NCBI RefSeq assembly: GCF_004364325.1
Contig: NZ_SOCP01000004.1
Span: 620,001-684,000 of the forward strand
DNA: 64,000 nt
Source: Actinophytocola oryzae
GTDB taxonomy: Bacteria; Actinomycetota; Actinomycetes; Mycobacteriales; Pseudonocardiaceae
Direction of reading: 5' to 3'
Below the pieces are notes generated by a model. It searched no databases. It was given only the letters and a program-made list of their open reading frames with translations, and was not told the DNA's origin. A program made the position numbers and the translations under genes. Positions 26,482-35,191 of this stretch are shown in pieces. Numbering within the stretch: the first letter of the stretch is position 1; each line of letters begins with the position of its first letter.

Positions 26482-27855
26482 ATGTCAGTTGTGCCGCAAG
26501 CGTCAGAGTCGGTAGCGCTCCGCTTCCCCACGGGTTTCGTGTGGGGCGCGGCAACGGCGTCGTACCAGATCGAGGGCGCGACCACTCTGGACGGTCGGGT
26601 GGATTCCATCTGGGACGAGTTCTGCCGCCGGCCAGGCGCCGTGGCGAACGGCGACTCGGGCGAACCGGGCGCGGACCACTACCGCCGGTACGCCGAGGAC
26701 GTGGACCTGATGTCGTCCTTGGGAATCGGCGCGTACCGGTTCTCGATCGCCTGGCCCCGGCTGAAGGACCTGAGCTTCTACGACCGGCTCGTGGACTCCC
26801 TGCTGGAGAAGGGCATCGCCCCGTGGGCGACCCTCTACCACTGGGACCTGCCGCAGTCGCTGGAGGAGGCGGGCGGGTGGACCAACCGGGTCACCGCGTA
26901 CCGCTTCGCCGAGTACGCGTCCACTGTGGTCGGGCGTCTCGGGGACCGGGTCGCGGGCTGGCTCACGCTCAACGAGCCGTGGTGCGCGGCGTTCCTCGGG
27001 TACGGCAACGGCGTGCACGCGCCGGGTGTGCGTGACTCGCGGGCCGCCGTCGCCGCCGCGCACCACCTCCTGCTCGGGCACGGCCTCGCGATGTCGGAGA
27101 TCCGCGCGGGTGCGCCGGACGTCCCGGCCGGGATCACGCTGAACCTGTTCCCCGTGCGTCCCGCGACCGGCTCCGAGGCCGACGCGGACGCGGCCCGCCG
27201 CATCGACGGCCTGCAGAACCGGATCTTCCTGAACCCGGTGCTGCGCGGTGAGTACGACGCCGACCTGCTGGACGACCTCGCGCCGTACGGTCTGCAGGAG
27301 GTCATCCAGGACACCGACCTGAAGGCGATCAACCAGCCGATCGACCTGCTCGGCGTGAACTACTACCGCGCCTACCTGGTGTCGGCGGGTGACCCGGTGG
27401 ACGGGCCGAGCGAGTGGCCGGGGTCGTCGGACGTGCGGTTCCTGCAGTCCGGTCACCCGAAGACGGAGATGGACTGGGAGGTGCAGCCGGAAGGGCTGAC
27501 CGAGCTGCTGGTGTCGCTCAGCCGCGAGTACCCGGGGCTGCCGCTGTACGTCACGGAGAACGGTGCCGCGTACCCGGACACGTTCACCGAGGACGGCGAG
27601 ATCCGCGACGCCGAGCGCATCGCGTTCCTGGACGGGCACCTGCGTGCCGCCCACTCCGCGGTCGAACAGGGCGCTGACCTGCGCGGGTACTTCTGCTGGA
27701 CGCTGCTGGACAACCTCGAGTGGGCGTGGGGCTATGAGAAGCGGTTCGGTCTCGTGCACGTCGACTTCGACACCCAGAAGCGGACGCCCAAGGACAGCGC
27801 GCGCTGGTACTCGGGCGTGATCGAGCACAACGGCCTGCCCGCGGCGGAGGACTGA
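26482..27855 (+). CDS. bglC: Beta-glucosidase, glycoside hydrolase family 1
   Basis: The 457-residue enzyme has the GH1 N-terminal signature FPTGFVWGAATASYQIEGA, acid/base Glu165 in TLNEPW and nucleophile Glu359 in YVTENGAA, plus the C-terminal WTLLDNLEWAWGYEKRFGL. It hydrolyses imported cellobiose to glucose in the cytoplasm (no signal peptide). It is the last gene of the ceb operon, starting three bases after cebG. One oddity: the normally long WPRxxPxGxGxVNxxGLxFY loop is reduced to WPRLKDLSFYDRL, about 11 residues shorter than usual. Confidence 0.95.
   Translation: MSVVPQASESVALRFPTGFVWGAATASYQIEGATTLDGRVDSIWDEFCRRPGAVANGDSGEPGADHYRRYAEDVDLMSSLGIGAYRFSIAWPRLKDLSFYDRLVDSLLEKGIAPWATLYHWDLPQSLEEAGGWTNRVTAYRFAEYASTVVGRLGDRVAGWLTLNEPWCAAFLGYGNGVHAPGVRDSRAAVAAAHHLLLGHGLAMSEIRAGAPDVPAGITLNLFPVRPATGSEADADAARRIDGLQNRIFLNPVLRGEYDADLLDDLAPYGLQEVIQDTDLKAINQPIDLLGVNYYRAYLVSAGDPVDGPSEWPGSSDVRFLQSGHPKTEMDWEVQPEGLTELLVSLSREYPGLPLYVTENGAAYPDTFTEDGEIRDAERIAFLDGHLRAAHSAVEQGADLRGYFCWTLLDNLEWAWGYEKRFGLVHVDFDTQKRTPKDSARWYSGVIEHNGLPAAED
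26510..26523 (+). promoter_or_regulatory. Weak CebR box inside the start of bglC
   Basis: CGGTAGCGCTCCGC keeps the AGCGCT core and 10 of 14 positions of the CebR palindrome. It lies about 28 bases into bglC, where a repressor could act as a roadblock. Streptomycetes are reported to have an additional CebR site linked to bglC. Confidence 0.45.
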
Positions 27856-27861
27856 AGACGC

Positions 27862-27901
27862 ACCGGGGGTCGGGGCTGCCGAATGGCCTCCGGCCCCCGG
27901 T
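27862..27901 (+). terminator. Terminator after bglC
   Basis: ACCGGGGGTCGGGG and CCTCCGGCCCCCGGT form a GC-rich stem with few mismatches around a loop of about 10 bases, followed by TTTCC. It separates bglC from the convergent zur gene. Confidence 0.7.
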
Positions 27902-27946
27902 TTCCATTGTCCCACGGGGGGCCGACAGGATCGGCGAACGTGCTGG

Positions 27947-28363
27947 TCAGCCGGTGCAGGACGCGCAGGTGCCGAAGACCTCGACGGTGTGGCTGACCTC
28001 GGCGAAGCCGTTCTCGGCGGCTATCTTCTCCGCCCACTTCTCCACCGCCGGGCCCTCGACCTCGACGGTGCGGCCGCACGCGCGGCAGACCAGGTGATGG
28101 TGGTGGTGCTGGGAGCAGCGCCGGTAGACCGCCTCGCCGCTGTCGAGGCGCAGGACGTCGACCTCGCCGGCGTCGGCCAGGGACTGGAGCGTGCGGTAGA
28201 CGGTGGTGAGGCCGATGCCCTCCCCGCGGGTGCGCAGCTCCTCGTGCAGGTCCTGGGCCGAGCGGAAGTCGTCGAGCTGTTCCAACAGGCTCGCCACGGC
28301 GGCTCGCTGCTTCGTGGATCGCCTGCCTGGAACGGTCGGGGCGTGGCGCTCGGCGTTCGTCAC
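27947..28363 (-). CDS. zur: Zinc uptake regulator Zur (Fur family)
   Basis: The 138-residue protein has a winged helix (STKQRAAVASLLEQLDDFRS, GLTTVYRTLQSLADAGEV), the His cluster RCSQHHHHHLVCRACG and a C-terminal CASC, giving the two CxxC structural zinc sites of Fur/Zur proteins. The smtB-zur operon order matches mycobacteria and supports Zur over Fur or PerR. It overlaps smtB by four bases. With zinc bound it represses zinc importers and alternative ribosomal proteins. Confidence 0.93.
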   Translation of the reverse strand: MTNAERHAPTVPGRRSTKQRAAVASLLEQLDDFRSAQDLHEELRTRGEGIGLTTVYRTLQSLADAGEVDVLRLDSGEAVYRRCSQHHHHHLVCRACGRTVEVEGPAVEKWAEKIAAENGFAEVSHTVEVFGTCASCTG

Positions 28364-28743
28364 CGGCCTGCTCCTTCCTCCACGTGCGCGACCGCGTCGA
28401 CGACGATGTGTGAGAGGTGCTCGTCGACAAGACGGTAGACCACCTCGCGGCCGTGGCGTTCGCCTCGGACGACGCCCGCCGCCTTCAGCACGCGCAGGTG
28501 TTGGCTGATCAGCGGCTGCGCCACACCGAGAGTCTCGACCAGCTCGTGCACGCAGCGGTCATGCTCGCGTAACTCCAGCACGATCGCGATGCGGACGGGT
28601 GCCGCGAGCGCACGCAGCAGGTCACCCGCGGCCTGCAGTGTCCGCACCGAACGCGGTTCGGCCGCGGCGACCGTGGGGCGGTCGGCCGAATGGGACACGG
28701 TCAGTTCCGGGGACGAGGCGGCGTCCGAAGTCACGTGGAACAT
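28360..28743 (-). CDS. smtB: ArsR-family metal-sensing repressor, SmtB-like
   Basis: The 127-residue protein has an ArsR winged helix (LLRALAAPVRIAIVLELREH, GVAQPLISQHLRVLKAAGVV) and a C-terminal helix with DEHLSHIVVDAVAHVEE, where Asp, two His and Glu form the alpha-5 metal site of SmtB-type zinc sensors. The smtB-zur pair, adjacent to glyS, is conserved in mycobacteria, where zinc releases SmtB and allows zur transcription. An imperfect palindrome lies just upstream. Confidence 0.93.
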   Translation of the reverse strand: MFHVTSDAASSPELTVSHSADRPTVAAAEPRSVRTLQAAGDLLRALAAPVRIAIVLELREHDRCVHELVETLGVAQPLISQHLRVLKAAGVVRGERHGREVVYRLVDEHLSHIVVDAVAHVEEGAGR

Positions 28744-28765
28744 CGTCCTCTCGGGGGTCGGCTGC

Positions 28766-28792
28766 TGAAACGGATAGTCGTTACCGTATTCA
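28766..28792 (-). promoter_or_regulatory. Candidate SmtB operator
   Basis: TGAAACGGATA and TACCGTATTCA flank GTCGT in an imperfect inverted repeat (TGAA...TTCA ends), 23 bases before smtB. It is conspicuously AT-richer than the surroundings and has the layout of SmtB/ArsR operators. A related word, GTTACGGATAGTC, occurs again at 29151-29163 upstream of glyS. Confidence 0.6.
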
Positions 28793-28810
28793 ACATCCTA
28801 GGCCGCGAGG

Positions 28811-29113
28811 CTATTTCACCAGGACAACGGACACGGCGATGACGATCAGCAGCACGAGGATCAGCGCCCGCCCGAACCGCTGTACCGGCGCCAGCGCGCC
28901 CCAGGTGGCCGCCAGCATGACCGCGATGCCCGCCGCGAGCAGGCCGAGCACGATCGCGCCGGGAACCCCGCGCACCACGACGCCCACCACGAACAGCGCG
29001 GCCACCACGATGAACACCGCGATCGGGGGCATTCTGGACAGCGGGCCGTCCCCGGTGATCAGCTTGGCCTTCGTCGAGCGCCTCGCGCGCACTCCGACCT
29101 CCTGTCGGGTCAC
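28811..29113 (-). CDS. Small membrane protein between smtB and glyS
   Basis: The 100-residue protein starts [20 protein letters not shown], a basic cytoplasmic tail, then has three hydrophobic segments ([59 protein letters not shown]). No functional motif is visible. It is divergent from glyS and lies in the same direction as smtB-zur. A small membrane gene at this position is common in actinobacteria. Function unknown. Confidence 0.8.
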   Translation of the reverse strand: MTRQEVGVRARRSTKAKLITGDGPLSRMPPIAVFIVVAALFVVGVVVRGVPGAIVLGLLAAGIAVMLAATWGALAPVQRFGRALILVLLIVIAVSVVLVK

Positions 29114-29230
29114 TGCCTGCTACGCAGGAAATCACCCGTTGGTGTTGGACTCGTTACGGATAGTCTTTGGCGCACGCGCCGTCAACCGCCATTGAACGCC
29201 ATGGCCGCGCGCGACCGTTGGAGTGGGCCC

Positions 29231-30616
29231 ATGTCAGCCGATCTCGTGGAGACCGTGGTCAGCCTGTGCGAGCGCAGAGGCTTCGTCTACCCGTGCGGGG
29301 AGATCTACGGCGGCACCCGCGAGGCCTGGGACTACGGCCCGCTCGGCGTCGAGATGAAGGAGAACGTCAAGCGCGAGTGGTGGCGCACGGTCGTGCAGCG
29401 CCGCGACGACGTGGTCGGCATCGACTCGTCGGTCATCCTGCCACGGGAGGTCTGGCAGGCGTCGGGACACGTGGCGGCCCTCCACGACCCCCTGGTCGAG
29501 TGCACCTCCTGCCACAAGCGGTTCCGCGCTGACCAGCTCGTCGAGGAGTACGCGGCCCGCACCGGCCTCAACGTGACGGAGGATCGGCTGGGCGTCGTGT
29601 CCTGCCCGAACTGCGGTGTGCGTGGCCAGTACACGGAGCCACGCGCCTTCACCATGATGGTGAAGACCCACCTCGGGCCGGTCGACTCCGAGGAGGGGAT
29701 GCAGTACCTGCGCCCGGAGACCGCGCAGGGCATCTTCGTGAACTTCCTCAACGTGCTCACGACGTCACGACGCAGGCCCCCGTTCGGCATCGGCCAGATC
29801 GGCAAGTCCTTCCGCAACGAGATCACGCCGGGCAACTTCGTCTTCCGCACCCGCGAGTTCGAGCAGATGGAGATGGCGTTCTTCGTCGAGCCGGGCACCG
29901 ACGAGAAGTGGCACCAGTACTGGATCGACGAGCGCCTGCGCTGGTACACCGACCTGGGCGTCAACCCGGCCAACCTGCGGCTCCACGACCACCCGCGCGA
30001 GAAGCTCTCGCACTACTCCAAGCGCACGGTCGACATCGAGTACCGCTTCGGGTTCGGCGGCCAGGAGTGGGCCGAGCTGGAGGGCATCGCCAACCGAGGC
30101 GACTTCGACCTGACGACCCACACCAACAACTCCGGTGTGGACCTCTCCTACTTCGAACAGTCCACGAACTCCCGGTACCGGCCGTTCGTCATCGAGCCCG
30201 CCGTCAGCGTCGGCCGGCCCATGATGGCCTTCCTCCTCGACGCCTACCGCGAGGACGAGGCCCCCAACGCCAAAGGCGGCGTCGACAAGCGGGTCGTGCT
30301 CAGCCTCGACCGCAGGCTCGCGCCCGTGAAGGCCGCCGTGCTGCCGCTGTCGCGCAACCCCGACCTCACCCCGAAGGCCCGCGAGGTCGCCGCGTCACTA
30401 CGCCAGTACTGGAACGTCGACTTCGACGACGCCGGTGCCATCGGCCGCCGCTACCGCCGCCAGGACGAGATCGGCACCCCGTTCTGCGTGACCGTCGACT
30501 TCGACTCGGTCTACGACCACGCCGTCACCGTGCGGGAGCGCGACAGCATGGCGCAGGCGCGGGTGTCCATGGACAAGCTCCAGGGCTACCTGGCGGCCCA
30601 GCTCATCGGCTGCTGA
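29231..30616 (+). CDS. glyS: Glycyl-tRNA synthetase (class II, dimeric type)
   Basis: The 461-residue enzyme has [20 protein letters not shown], class II motif 2 ([20 protein letters not shown]) and motif 3 ([18 protein letters not shown]), plus the C-terminal anticodon-binding domain. The CTSCHKRF and CPNCGVRG pairs form a zinc-binding insert. It charges tRNA-Gly. ATG 29231 gives the family start [20 protein letters not shown]. Divergent from the smtB side, as in mycobacteria. Confidence 0.97.
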   Translation: MSADLVETVVSLCERRGFVYPCGEIYGGTREAWDYGPLGVEMKENVKREWWRTVVQRRDDVVGIDSSVILPREVWQASGHVAALHDPLVECTSCHKRFRADQLVEEYAARTGLNVTEDRLGVVSCPNCGVRGQYTEPRAFTMMVKTHLGPVDSEEGMQYLRPETAQGIFVNFLNVLTTSRRRPPFGIGQIGKSFRNEITPGNFVFRTREFEQMEMAFFVEPGTDEKWHQYWIDERLRWYTDLGVNPANLRLHDHPREKLSHYSKRTVDIEYRFGFGGQEWAELEGIANRGDFDLTTHTNNSGVDLSYFEQSTNSRYRPFVIEPAVSVGRPMMAFLLDAYREDEAPNAKGGVDKRVVLSLDRRLAPVKAAVLPLSRNPDLTPKAREVAASLRQYWNVDFDDAGAIGRRYRRQDEIGTPFCVTVDFDSVYDHAVTVRERDSMAQARVSMDKLQGYLAAQLIGC

Positions 30617-30647
30617 GACCGGCCGCCGACCACGGCCGCGCCGCCCC

Positions 30648-30687
30648 CTGACGTTTGTCACGGGGTGCCGCTGACTGTTTGTCACGG
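30648..30687 (+). promoter_or_regulatory. Direct repeat of TGAC-GTTT-GTCA upstream of the ABC operon
   Basis: CTGACGTTTGTCACGG (30648-30663) and CTGACTGTTTGTCACGG (30671-30687) are near-identical direct repeats 23 bases apart, each with TGAC/GTCA ends. They lie 58 bases before the ATP-binding gene and are a reasonable operator for the response regulator encoded in the same operon. Confidence 0.5.
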
Positions 30688-30744
30688 CGAGGTCGTGACT
30701 CGCGGCCTGCGTACGCGGGCCCCGCGACCAGCATCGTTGTCTTC

Positions 30745-31671
30745 GTGAACGACACAACGATCTCAGCGGGCGCGGCAGTGATGTTGGCAGGCCTGCACAA
30801 GAGCTACGGGGATGTCCACGCGGTCGCCGGGGTCGATCTCACGATCGCACCCGGCGAGGTGGTCGCGCTGCTCGGCCCGAACGGCGCAGGCAAGTCCACC
30901 ACCGTCGACATGCTGCTCGGCCTCACCAAGCCCGACGCGGGCACGGTCACCGTCTTCGGCGCGAGCCCGAACGAGGCCGTCGCCAGGGGCACCATCGGCG
31001 CCATGCTCCAGGGCGGCGCACTGCTCGAGGACGCTACCGTCGGCGAGATCGTCGCCATGGTGGCCTCCCTGCACCGCTCACCGATGACGGTCGCCGAGGC
31101 CCTGCGTGCCAGCGGCGTCGACGACCTCGCGGACCGCAGGTGCACCAAGCTCTCCGGCGGCCAGAAGCAACGCGTGCGCTTCGCCGTCGCACTGGTCAGC
31201 GACCCGGACCTGCTCGTGCTCGACGAGCCGACCGCGGCCATGGACGTCCAGAGCCGCCGCGAGTTCTGGAAGTCCATGCACGGCTTCACCAACACCGGCC
31301 GCACCGTCCTCTTCGCCACGCACTACCTCGAGGAGGCGGAGAACTACGCCGACCGCGTCGTGCTCATGCGTGCGGGCAGGGTAGTGGCGGACGGTTCGGT
31401 CGCCGAGGTGACCTCGCTCGTCGCGGGCCGAGTCATCCGTGCCGTCGTCCCGGGTGCCACGGAGGCCGCGCTCGCCGCGCTGCCCGGCGTCACCGAGATC
31501 GAGGTCCGCGCCAACCGCGCGGCCATCTCCACCGGCGACTCGGACGCCACGCTGCGCACGCTGCTCTCGACCTACCCGCAGGCGCACGACATCGAGGTGA
31601 CCGCCGTGGGCCTCGAAGGCGCCTTCCTCTCACTCACCAGCGACAACACCGCCGGAGCTGACCTGTCATGA
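30745..31671 (+). CDS. ABC transporter ATP-binding protein (drug-exporter type)
   Basis: The 308-residue ATPase has Walker A GPNGAGKST, signature LSGGQKQRVRFAV, Walker B LLVLDEP and the switch His in FATHYLEEAE. The C-terminal 80 residues are the extension typical of CcmA/DrrA-type exporters. GTG 30745 begins VNDTTISAGAAVML. It overlaps the permease gene by four bases and is followed by a histidine kinase and regulator, a common export/sensing unit of the DesKR type in actinobacteria. Confidence 0.93.
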   Translation: MNDTTISAGAAVMLAGLHKSYGDVHAVAGVDLTIAPGEVVALLGPNGAGKSTTVDMLLGLTKPDAGTVTVFGASPNEAVARGTIGAMLQGGALLEDATVGEIVAMVASLHRSPMTVAEALRASGVDDLADRRCTKLSGGQKQRVRFAVALVSDPDLLVLDEPTAAMDVQSRREFWKSMHGFTNTGRTVLFATHYLEEAENYADRVVLMRAGRVVADGSVAEVTSLVAGRVIRAVVPGATEAALAALPGVTEIEVRANRAAISTGDSDATLRTLLSTYPQAHDIEVTAVGLEGAFLSLTSDNTAGADLS

Positions 31672-32396
31672 GCTTCACCTACCTCATCCTCGAAGTACGC
31701 CGCGCGATGCGCAACGGTCGTTTCCTGGTCTTCTCGATCGCCTTCCCGGTCCTGCTGTTCCTCCTCTACGTCGGGATCTTCGCCGACGGCGACAAGGCGG
31801 TCGTCGGCATCCTGATGGTCAACATGACCGCCTTCGGCGCACTGTCCGCGTCGCTGTTCGCAGGCGGCCGGGTCGCGCTGGAGCGCCAGCTCGGCTGGCA
31901 GCGCCAGCTGCGGCTCACCCCGCTGTCGGGCTCGGGCTACCTCGCCGCGAAGGGCATCACCGGGATGATGCTGGCGATCCCCGCGGTCGTGCTCGTGCCA
32001 CTGATCGGCGCCGTCGCCGAGGGCGTGTCGCTGGACGCCGCGGGCTGGCTGCGCGTGACGGTCGGCATCTGGCTCGCGGTCATCCCCTTCGCCCTGATCG
32101 GCCTGTTCGTCGGCCAGATCGGCACGCCGGAGAGCATGCAGCCGATCATGAGCATCACGATGATGGCCATGAGCCTGCTCGGCGGCATCTTCATCCCGAT
32201 CGACACGATGCCCGGCTGGCTGACGACCATCAGCCACCTGCTGCCGTCGTACTGGCTCGGCCAGGTCGGCCGCGGCGCGGTGACCTCCAGCCTGTCGGTG
32301 GACCTCGGGCAGGCGGTGCTGGTGCTCGCGGGCTGGACGCTGGTGCTCGGGTTCGCGGTGATCCGCCGCTACCGGCGCGACAGCGCGCGGGTGTGA
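31668..32396 (+). CDS. ABC-2 type transporter permease
   Basis: The 242-residue protein has six membrane helices (FLVFSIAFPVLLFLLYVGIF, then GITGMMLAIPAVVLVPLIGA and others) and the ABC-2 motif near MSLLGGIFIPIDTMPGWL. Two copies with two ATPases would form the exporter. It overlaps the ATPase gene (ATGA). The cargo is not identifiable; a lipid or drug is usual for this family. Confidence 0.92.
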   Translation: MSFTYLILEVRRAMRNGRFLVFSIAFPVLLFLLYVGIFADGDKAVVGILMVNMTAFGALSASLFAGGRVALERQLGWQRQLRLTPLSGSGYLAAKGITGMMLAIPAVVLVPLIGAVAEGVSLDAAGWLRVTVGIWLAVIPFALIGLFVGQIGTPESMQPIMSITMMAMSLLGGIFIPIDTMPGWLTTISHLLPSYWLGQVGRGAVTSSLSVDLGQAVLVLAGWTLVLGFAVIRRYRRDSARV

Positions 32397-32415
32397 AACC
32401 CGGCGAGGTCGTACC

Positions 32416-33564
32416 GTGACGATCGTGGCCGAGAAGCGGAAGAAGAACGGGTGGTCCTGGCCGGACGAACCGGCAGGGCCACCCGACCGCACGGGACGCA
32501 TCGCGGGCACCGTGCTCACCAGCCTGTTCCTGATCTACCTGGTGGACCCCCTCAGCCAGGTCTACAGCGAGCCGCACTCCGGGGGTGTGCGGGTCGCCGT
32601 GGTCGTGACCGTGGCGGTGTACGCCGCCATCTACGTGCTGGTGCTCGTGCGCATGCCCTGGTACGGGCGGCGGATGCGGATCGCGGCGGTCGCCGGGATG
32701 TTCACCTGCGGTGTCGTGCTCGCGGTGCTCCTCGGACCCGACGACCTCGTCTTCATGACGTACGTGATCTCCGTGGCACTCATGCAGCTGCCGCCGTTCG
32801 TCGGGCTGATCCTCGGCCTCGGGATCACCGCGTCCCTGCTGATCGGCACCGCGATCGAGGAGGGTGCCCCGGATTGGAACTCCGCGTCGATCCTCGTGGT
32901 GCTCACCATCGCCATGTTCGGCACCCGGCAGGTGATCCTGGCCAACGCGGAGCTGCGGGCCGCCCGCGACGAGATCGGGGCGCTCGCGGTCGCCGAGGAG
33001 CGGGCCAGGATGGCGAGGGACCTGCACGACGTGCTCGGCCACAGCCTCACCACGATCACCGTCAAGGCGGGCTTGGCCAGGCGGATCCTCGAGAGCTCCG
33101 GCAACCGCGACCAGGCCATCGCCGAGCTGAGGGACGTCGAGAACCTCTCGCGCACCGCGCTCTCCGAGGTGCGTTCCACGGTCTCCGGGTACCGCAAGGC
33201 GTCGCTCCCGGCCGAGCTCGTCGGCGCCAGGGCCGCGCTGCAGGCGGCGGAGATAGCGGCCGACCTGCCGCACGCGGTCGACAACGTGCCCGCAGAGCTG
33301 CAGGAGCCGTTCGCGTACGTGCTGCGCGAGGGCGTGACGAACGTGATCAGGCACTCCGACGCGCGACGCGTCGAGGTGCGCCTCGGCGGCTCGTGGATCG
33401 AGGTCCGCGACGACGGGACACCCAAGGGTGAGTGTGGTTCCGGTCATGGCCTGTCCGGCCTCTCGGAACGGCTCGCCAAGGTGGGCGGCTCCCTGTCGGC
33501 AGGACCGGATCCCTCGGGAGGGTTCGTCGTCCGGGCGTCGGTGCCCGCGGCGGTGACCGCGTGA
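32416..33564 (+). CDS. Sensor histidine kinase (HisKA_3, DesK-like)
   Basis: The 382-residue kinase has four to six N-terminal membrane segments (about residues 28-175) and no extended outside domain, so it may sense the membrane or the transporter. The HisKA_3 dimerisation helix holds the phospho-acceptor in ARDLHDVLGHSLTTITVKAG, and the ATPase domain has EGVTNVIRHSDA and GHGLSGLSERLAKVGG. GTG 32416. It overlaps the response regulator by four bases and follows an ABC exporter, as in DesK-type systems. Confidence 0.93.
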   Translation: MTIVAEKRKKNGWSWPDEPAGPPDRTGRIAGTVLTSLFLIYLVDPLSQVYSEPHSGGVRVAVVVTVAVYAAIYVLVLVRMPWYGRRMRIAAVAGMFTCGVVLAVLLGPDDLVFMTYVISVALMQLPPFVGLILGLGITASLLIGTAIEEGAPDWNSASILVVLTIAMFGTRQVILANAELRAARDEIGALAVAEERARMARDLHDVLGHSLTTITVKAGLARRILESSGNRDQAIAELRDVENLSRTALSEVRSTVSGYRKASLPAELVGARAALQAAEIAADLPHAVDNVPAELQEPFAYVLREGVTNVIRHSDARRVEVRLGGSWIEVRDDGTPKGECGSGHGLSGLSERLAKVGGSLSAGPDPSGGFVVRASVPAAVTA

Positions 33565-34166
33565 TCAAGGTGATGCTGGCCGACGACCAGGCGCTGGTCC
33601 GGGGCGCGTTGGCCGCGATGCTCGGTCTGGAGCCGGACATCGAGGTCGTGGCGCAGGTGTCGTCGGGAGACGAGGTGGTGCCCGCCGCCCGCGCGTCGTC
33701 GCCGGACGTGGCGCTCCTCGACGTCCAGATGCCGGGCAAGGACGGCATCACGGCTGCCGCGGATCTTCATCGGGAACTTCCTTTCTGTCGGATCGTGGTG
33801 TGTACGACGTTCGGCCGGCCCGGCTACCTGAGCCGGGCCATGGCCGCGGGGGCGGTCGGGTTCGTGGTCAAGGACGCGCCGCCGGAACAGCTGGTCGACG
33901 CCGTCCGCCGGGTGTACGCGGGGTTGCGCGTCGTCGACCCGGCCCTGGCGGCCGAGTCCCTGGCCACGGGGCAGAGCCCGCTGACCGACCGGGAGCGGGA
34001 CGTCCTCCGGGTGGCCAGCTCCGGCGGCACCATCGCCGACATCGCCCGCCTCCTGTCGCTGTCCCAGGGGACGGTCCGCAACCACCTGTCCTCGGCGATC
34101 GGCAAGACCGGCGCACGCACCCGGGCCGAGGCCGCCCGGGTGGCCGAGGACCGCGGCTGGCTGTGA
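33561..34166 (+). CDS. NarL/LuxR-type response regulator (DesR-like)
   Basis: The 201-residue regulator has a receiver domain (MLADDQALVRGALAAMLGLE, phospho-acceptor Asp in ALLDVQMPGKDG, Lys in VVKDAPPEQ) and a LuxR helix-turn-helix (LTDRERDVLRVASSGGTIAD, LSLSQGTVRNHLSSAIGKTG). It is phosphorylated by the kinase encoded just upstream and probably controls the ABC exporter, whose leader has repeated TGAC/GTCA sites. Confidence 0.94.
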   Translation: MIKVMLADDQALVRGALAAMLGLEPDIEVVAQVSSGDEVVPAARASSPDVALLDVQMPGKDGITAAADLHRELPFCRIVVCTTFGRPGYLSRAMAAGAVGFVVKDAPPEQLVDAVRRVYAGLRVVDPALAAESLATGQSPLTDRERDVLRVASSGGTIADIARLLSLSQGTVRNHLSSAIGKTGARTRAEAARVAEDRGWL

Positions 34167-34361
34167 CCGGCCGCGGGAAGGTGGACGGCTGTTCCGCCGG
34201 GTGAGCCTGCCGAGGCCCGTGTTCGTCGCGTTCAGGGCAGACGTCGAGCAAGGACTGTGTTAAGGCAGGTGGACCTTGGGTTCAGTCCAACGGCGCCGGC
34301 CGAGCCCTCTTCGCCCAGGGAGATGGCTTCGACTCCGGCCAGGCCACTTGCGCGGCGCGGG

Positions 34362-34901
34362 TCAGGCGGGTGCGTGTCGGACGTGCAGGTGGCCGTCGAG
34401 GGGGTACGGGGCCGCGGCGAGGATGGTCGAGTGCAGGTCGAAGCCGGTTTTCTGTGCCACTCGGCACGACGCCAGGTTGTCGACCTGGTGGCGTAGTTCC
34501 AGCCGGGTGGCACGAAAGGTCGCGAAGGCCCACGTCGAGAGGGCGTCGACCGCCCGTGACGCGACGCCCCGGCCTCGGGCCGCCGCCGCTGTCCAGTAGC
34601 CGACCTCCGGCCTGGTGCGTGGTTTCTTCAGGACCACGCACGCGACCAGCTCGGTTCCGTCGAGCACGGCGAAGCACAGCCGCTCGCCGGTCCGCCAACC
34701 CTCCTGCTGGGCCGCCACCCACGCGGCTGCCTGGTCCACGTCCCGTACCGCGACCCGGATCCAGTGGCGGATCGCGGGATCCCGGTAGACGTCGACGAGT
34801 GCGGCGGCGTCCTCGGCCACCCACGGCCTCAGGACCAGCTCAGGCCCAGCTGCCGTGGCAGGCACTCGAATGGTCGTGAACTGCGTCCCCCTGCCGAGCA
34901 T
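34362..34901 (-). CDS. GNAT N-acetyltransferase (RimJ-like)
   Basis: The 179-residue protein from MLGRGTQFTTIRVPATAAGP has a GNAT acetyltransferase_3 fold: ELVLRPWVAEDAAALVDVYR, the acetyl-CoA motif GYWTAAAARGRGVASRAVDA, and LELRHQVDNLASCRVAQKTGF. It acetylates an amine, perhaps a protein N terminus or small molecule; the substrate is unknown. A longer start at 34931 exists; I prefer ATG 34901, but neither has a strong ribosome binding site. It stands alone on the minus strand. Confidence 0.82.
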   Translation of the reverse strand: MLGRGTQFTTIRVPATAAGPELVLRPWVAEDAAALVDVYRDPAIRHWIRVAVRDVDQAAAWVAAQQEGWRTGERLCFAVLDGTELVACVVLKKPRTRPEVGYWTAAAARGRGVASRAVDALSTWAFATFRATRLELRHQVDNLASCRVAQKTGFDLHSTILAAAPYPLDGHLHVRHAPA

Positions 34902-35008
34902 GGCCCGCACTCTACGACGGCCGAGGTCCACGTACCCGGGGTTCCGGAACGACGGCCGGGTCGAGCGGGGTGCACTCGGATGGCATCGACCACACTGGAC
35001 CGGGGTCG

Positions 35009-35191
35009 TCAGGGTGGGACGAAGTCAGGGGTGTCGGGACGTGGGAGGGGCCGCGGGCCGCGGTCCTCTGTGGTCAGGCGTTTGATCAGGCGTTCACTCA
35101 ACGGTCGGGGCTCCTCGGTCAGCTGGGCACGCAGGGCTCTCAGGCGGGTTGACGCGGCGGTGTGGGTCGGGGCTTCGGCTTCTTCTGGCAT
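35009..35191 (-). CDS. Small hypothetical protein
   Basis: A 60-residue peptide, MPEEAEAPTHTAASTRLRAL followed by RAQLTEEPRPLSERLIKRLT and a proline-rich end. It is polar, with one clear helix, and has no known motif. GGAGGTA lies ten bases upstream of ATG 35191, which supports translation; the gene starts inside the 3' end of the larger gene upstream, in another frame. Moderately supported. Confidence 0.45.
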   Translation of the reverse strand: MPEEAEAPTHTAASTRLRALRAQLTEEPRPLSERLIKRLTTEDRGPRPLPRPDTPDFVPP

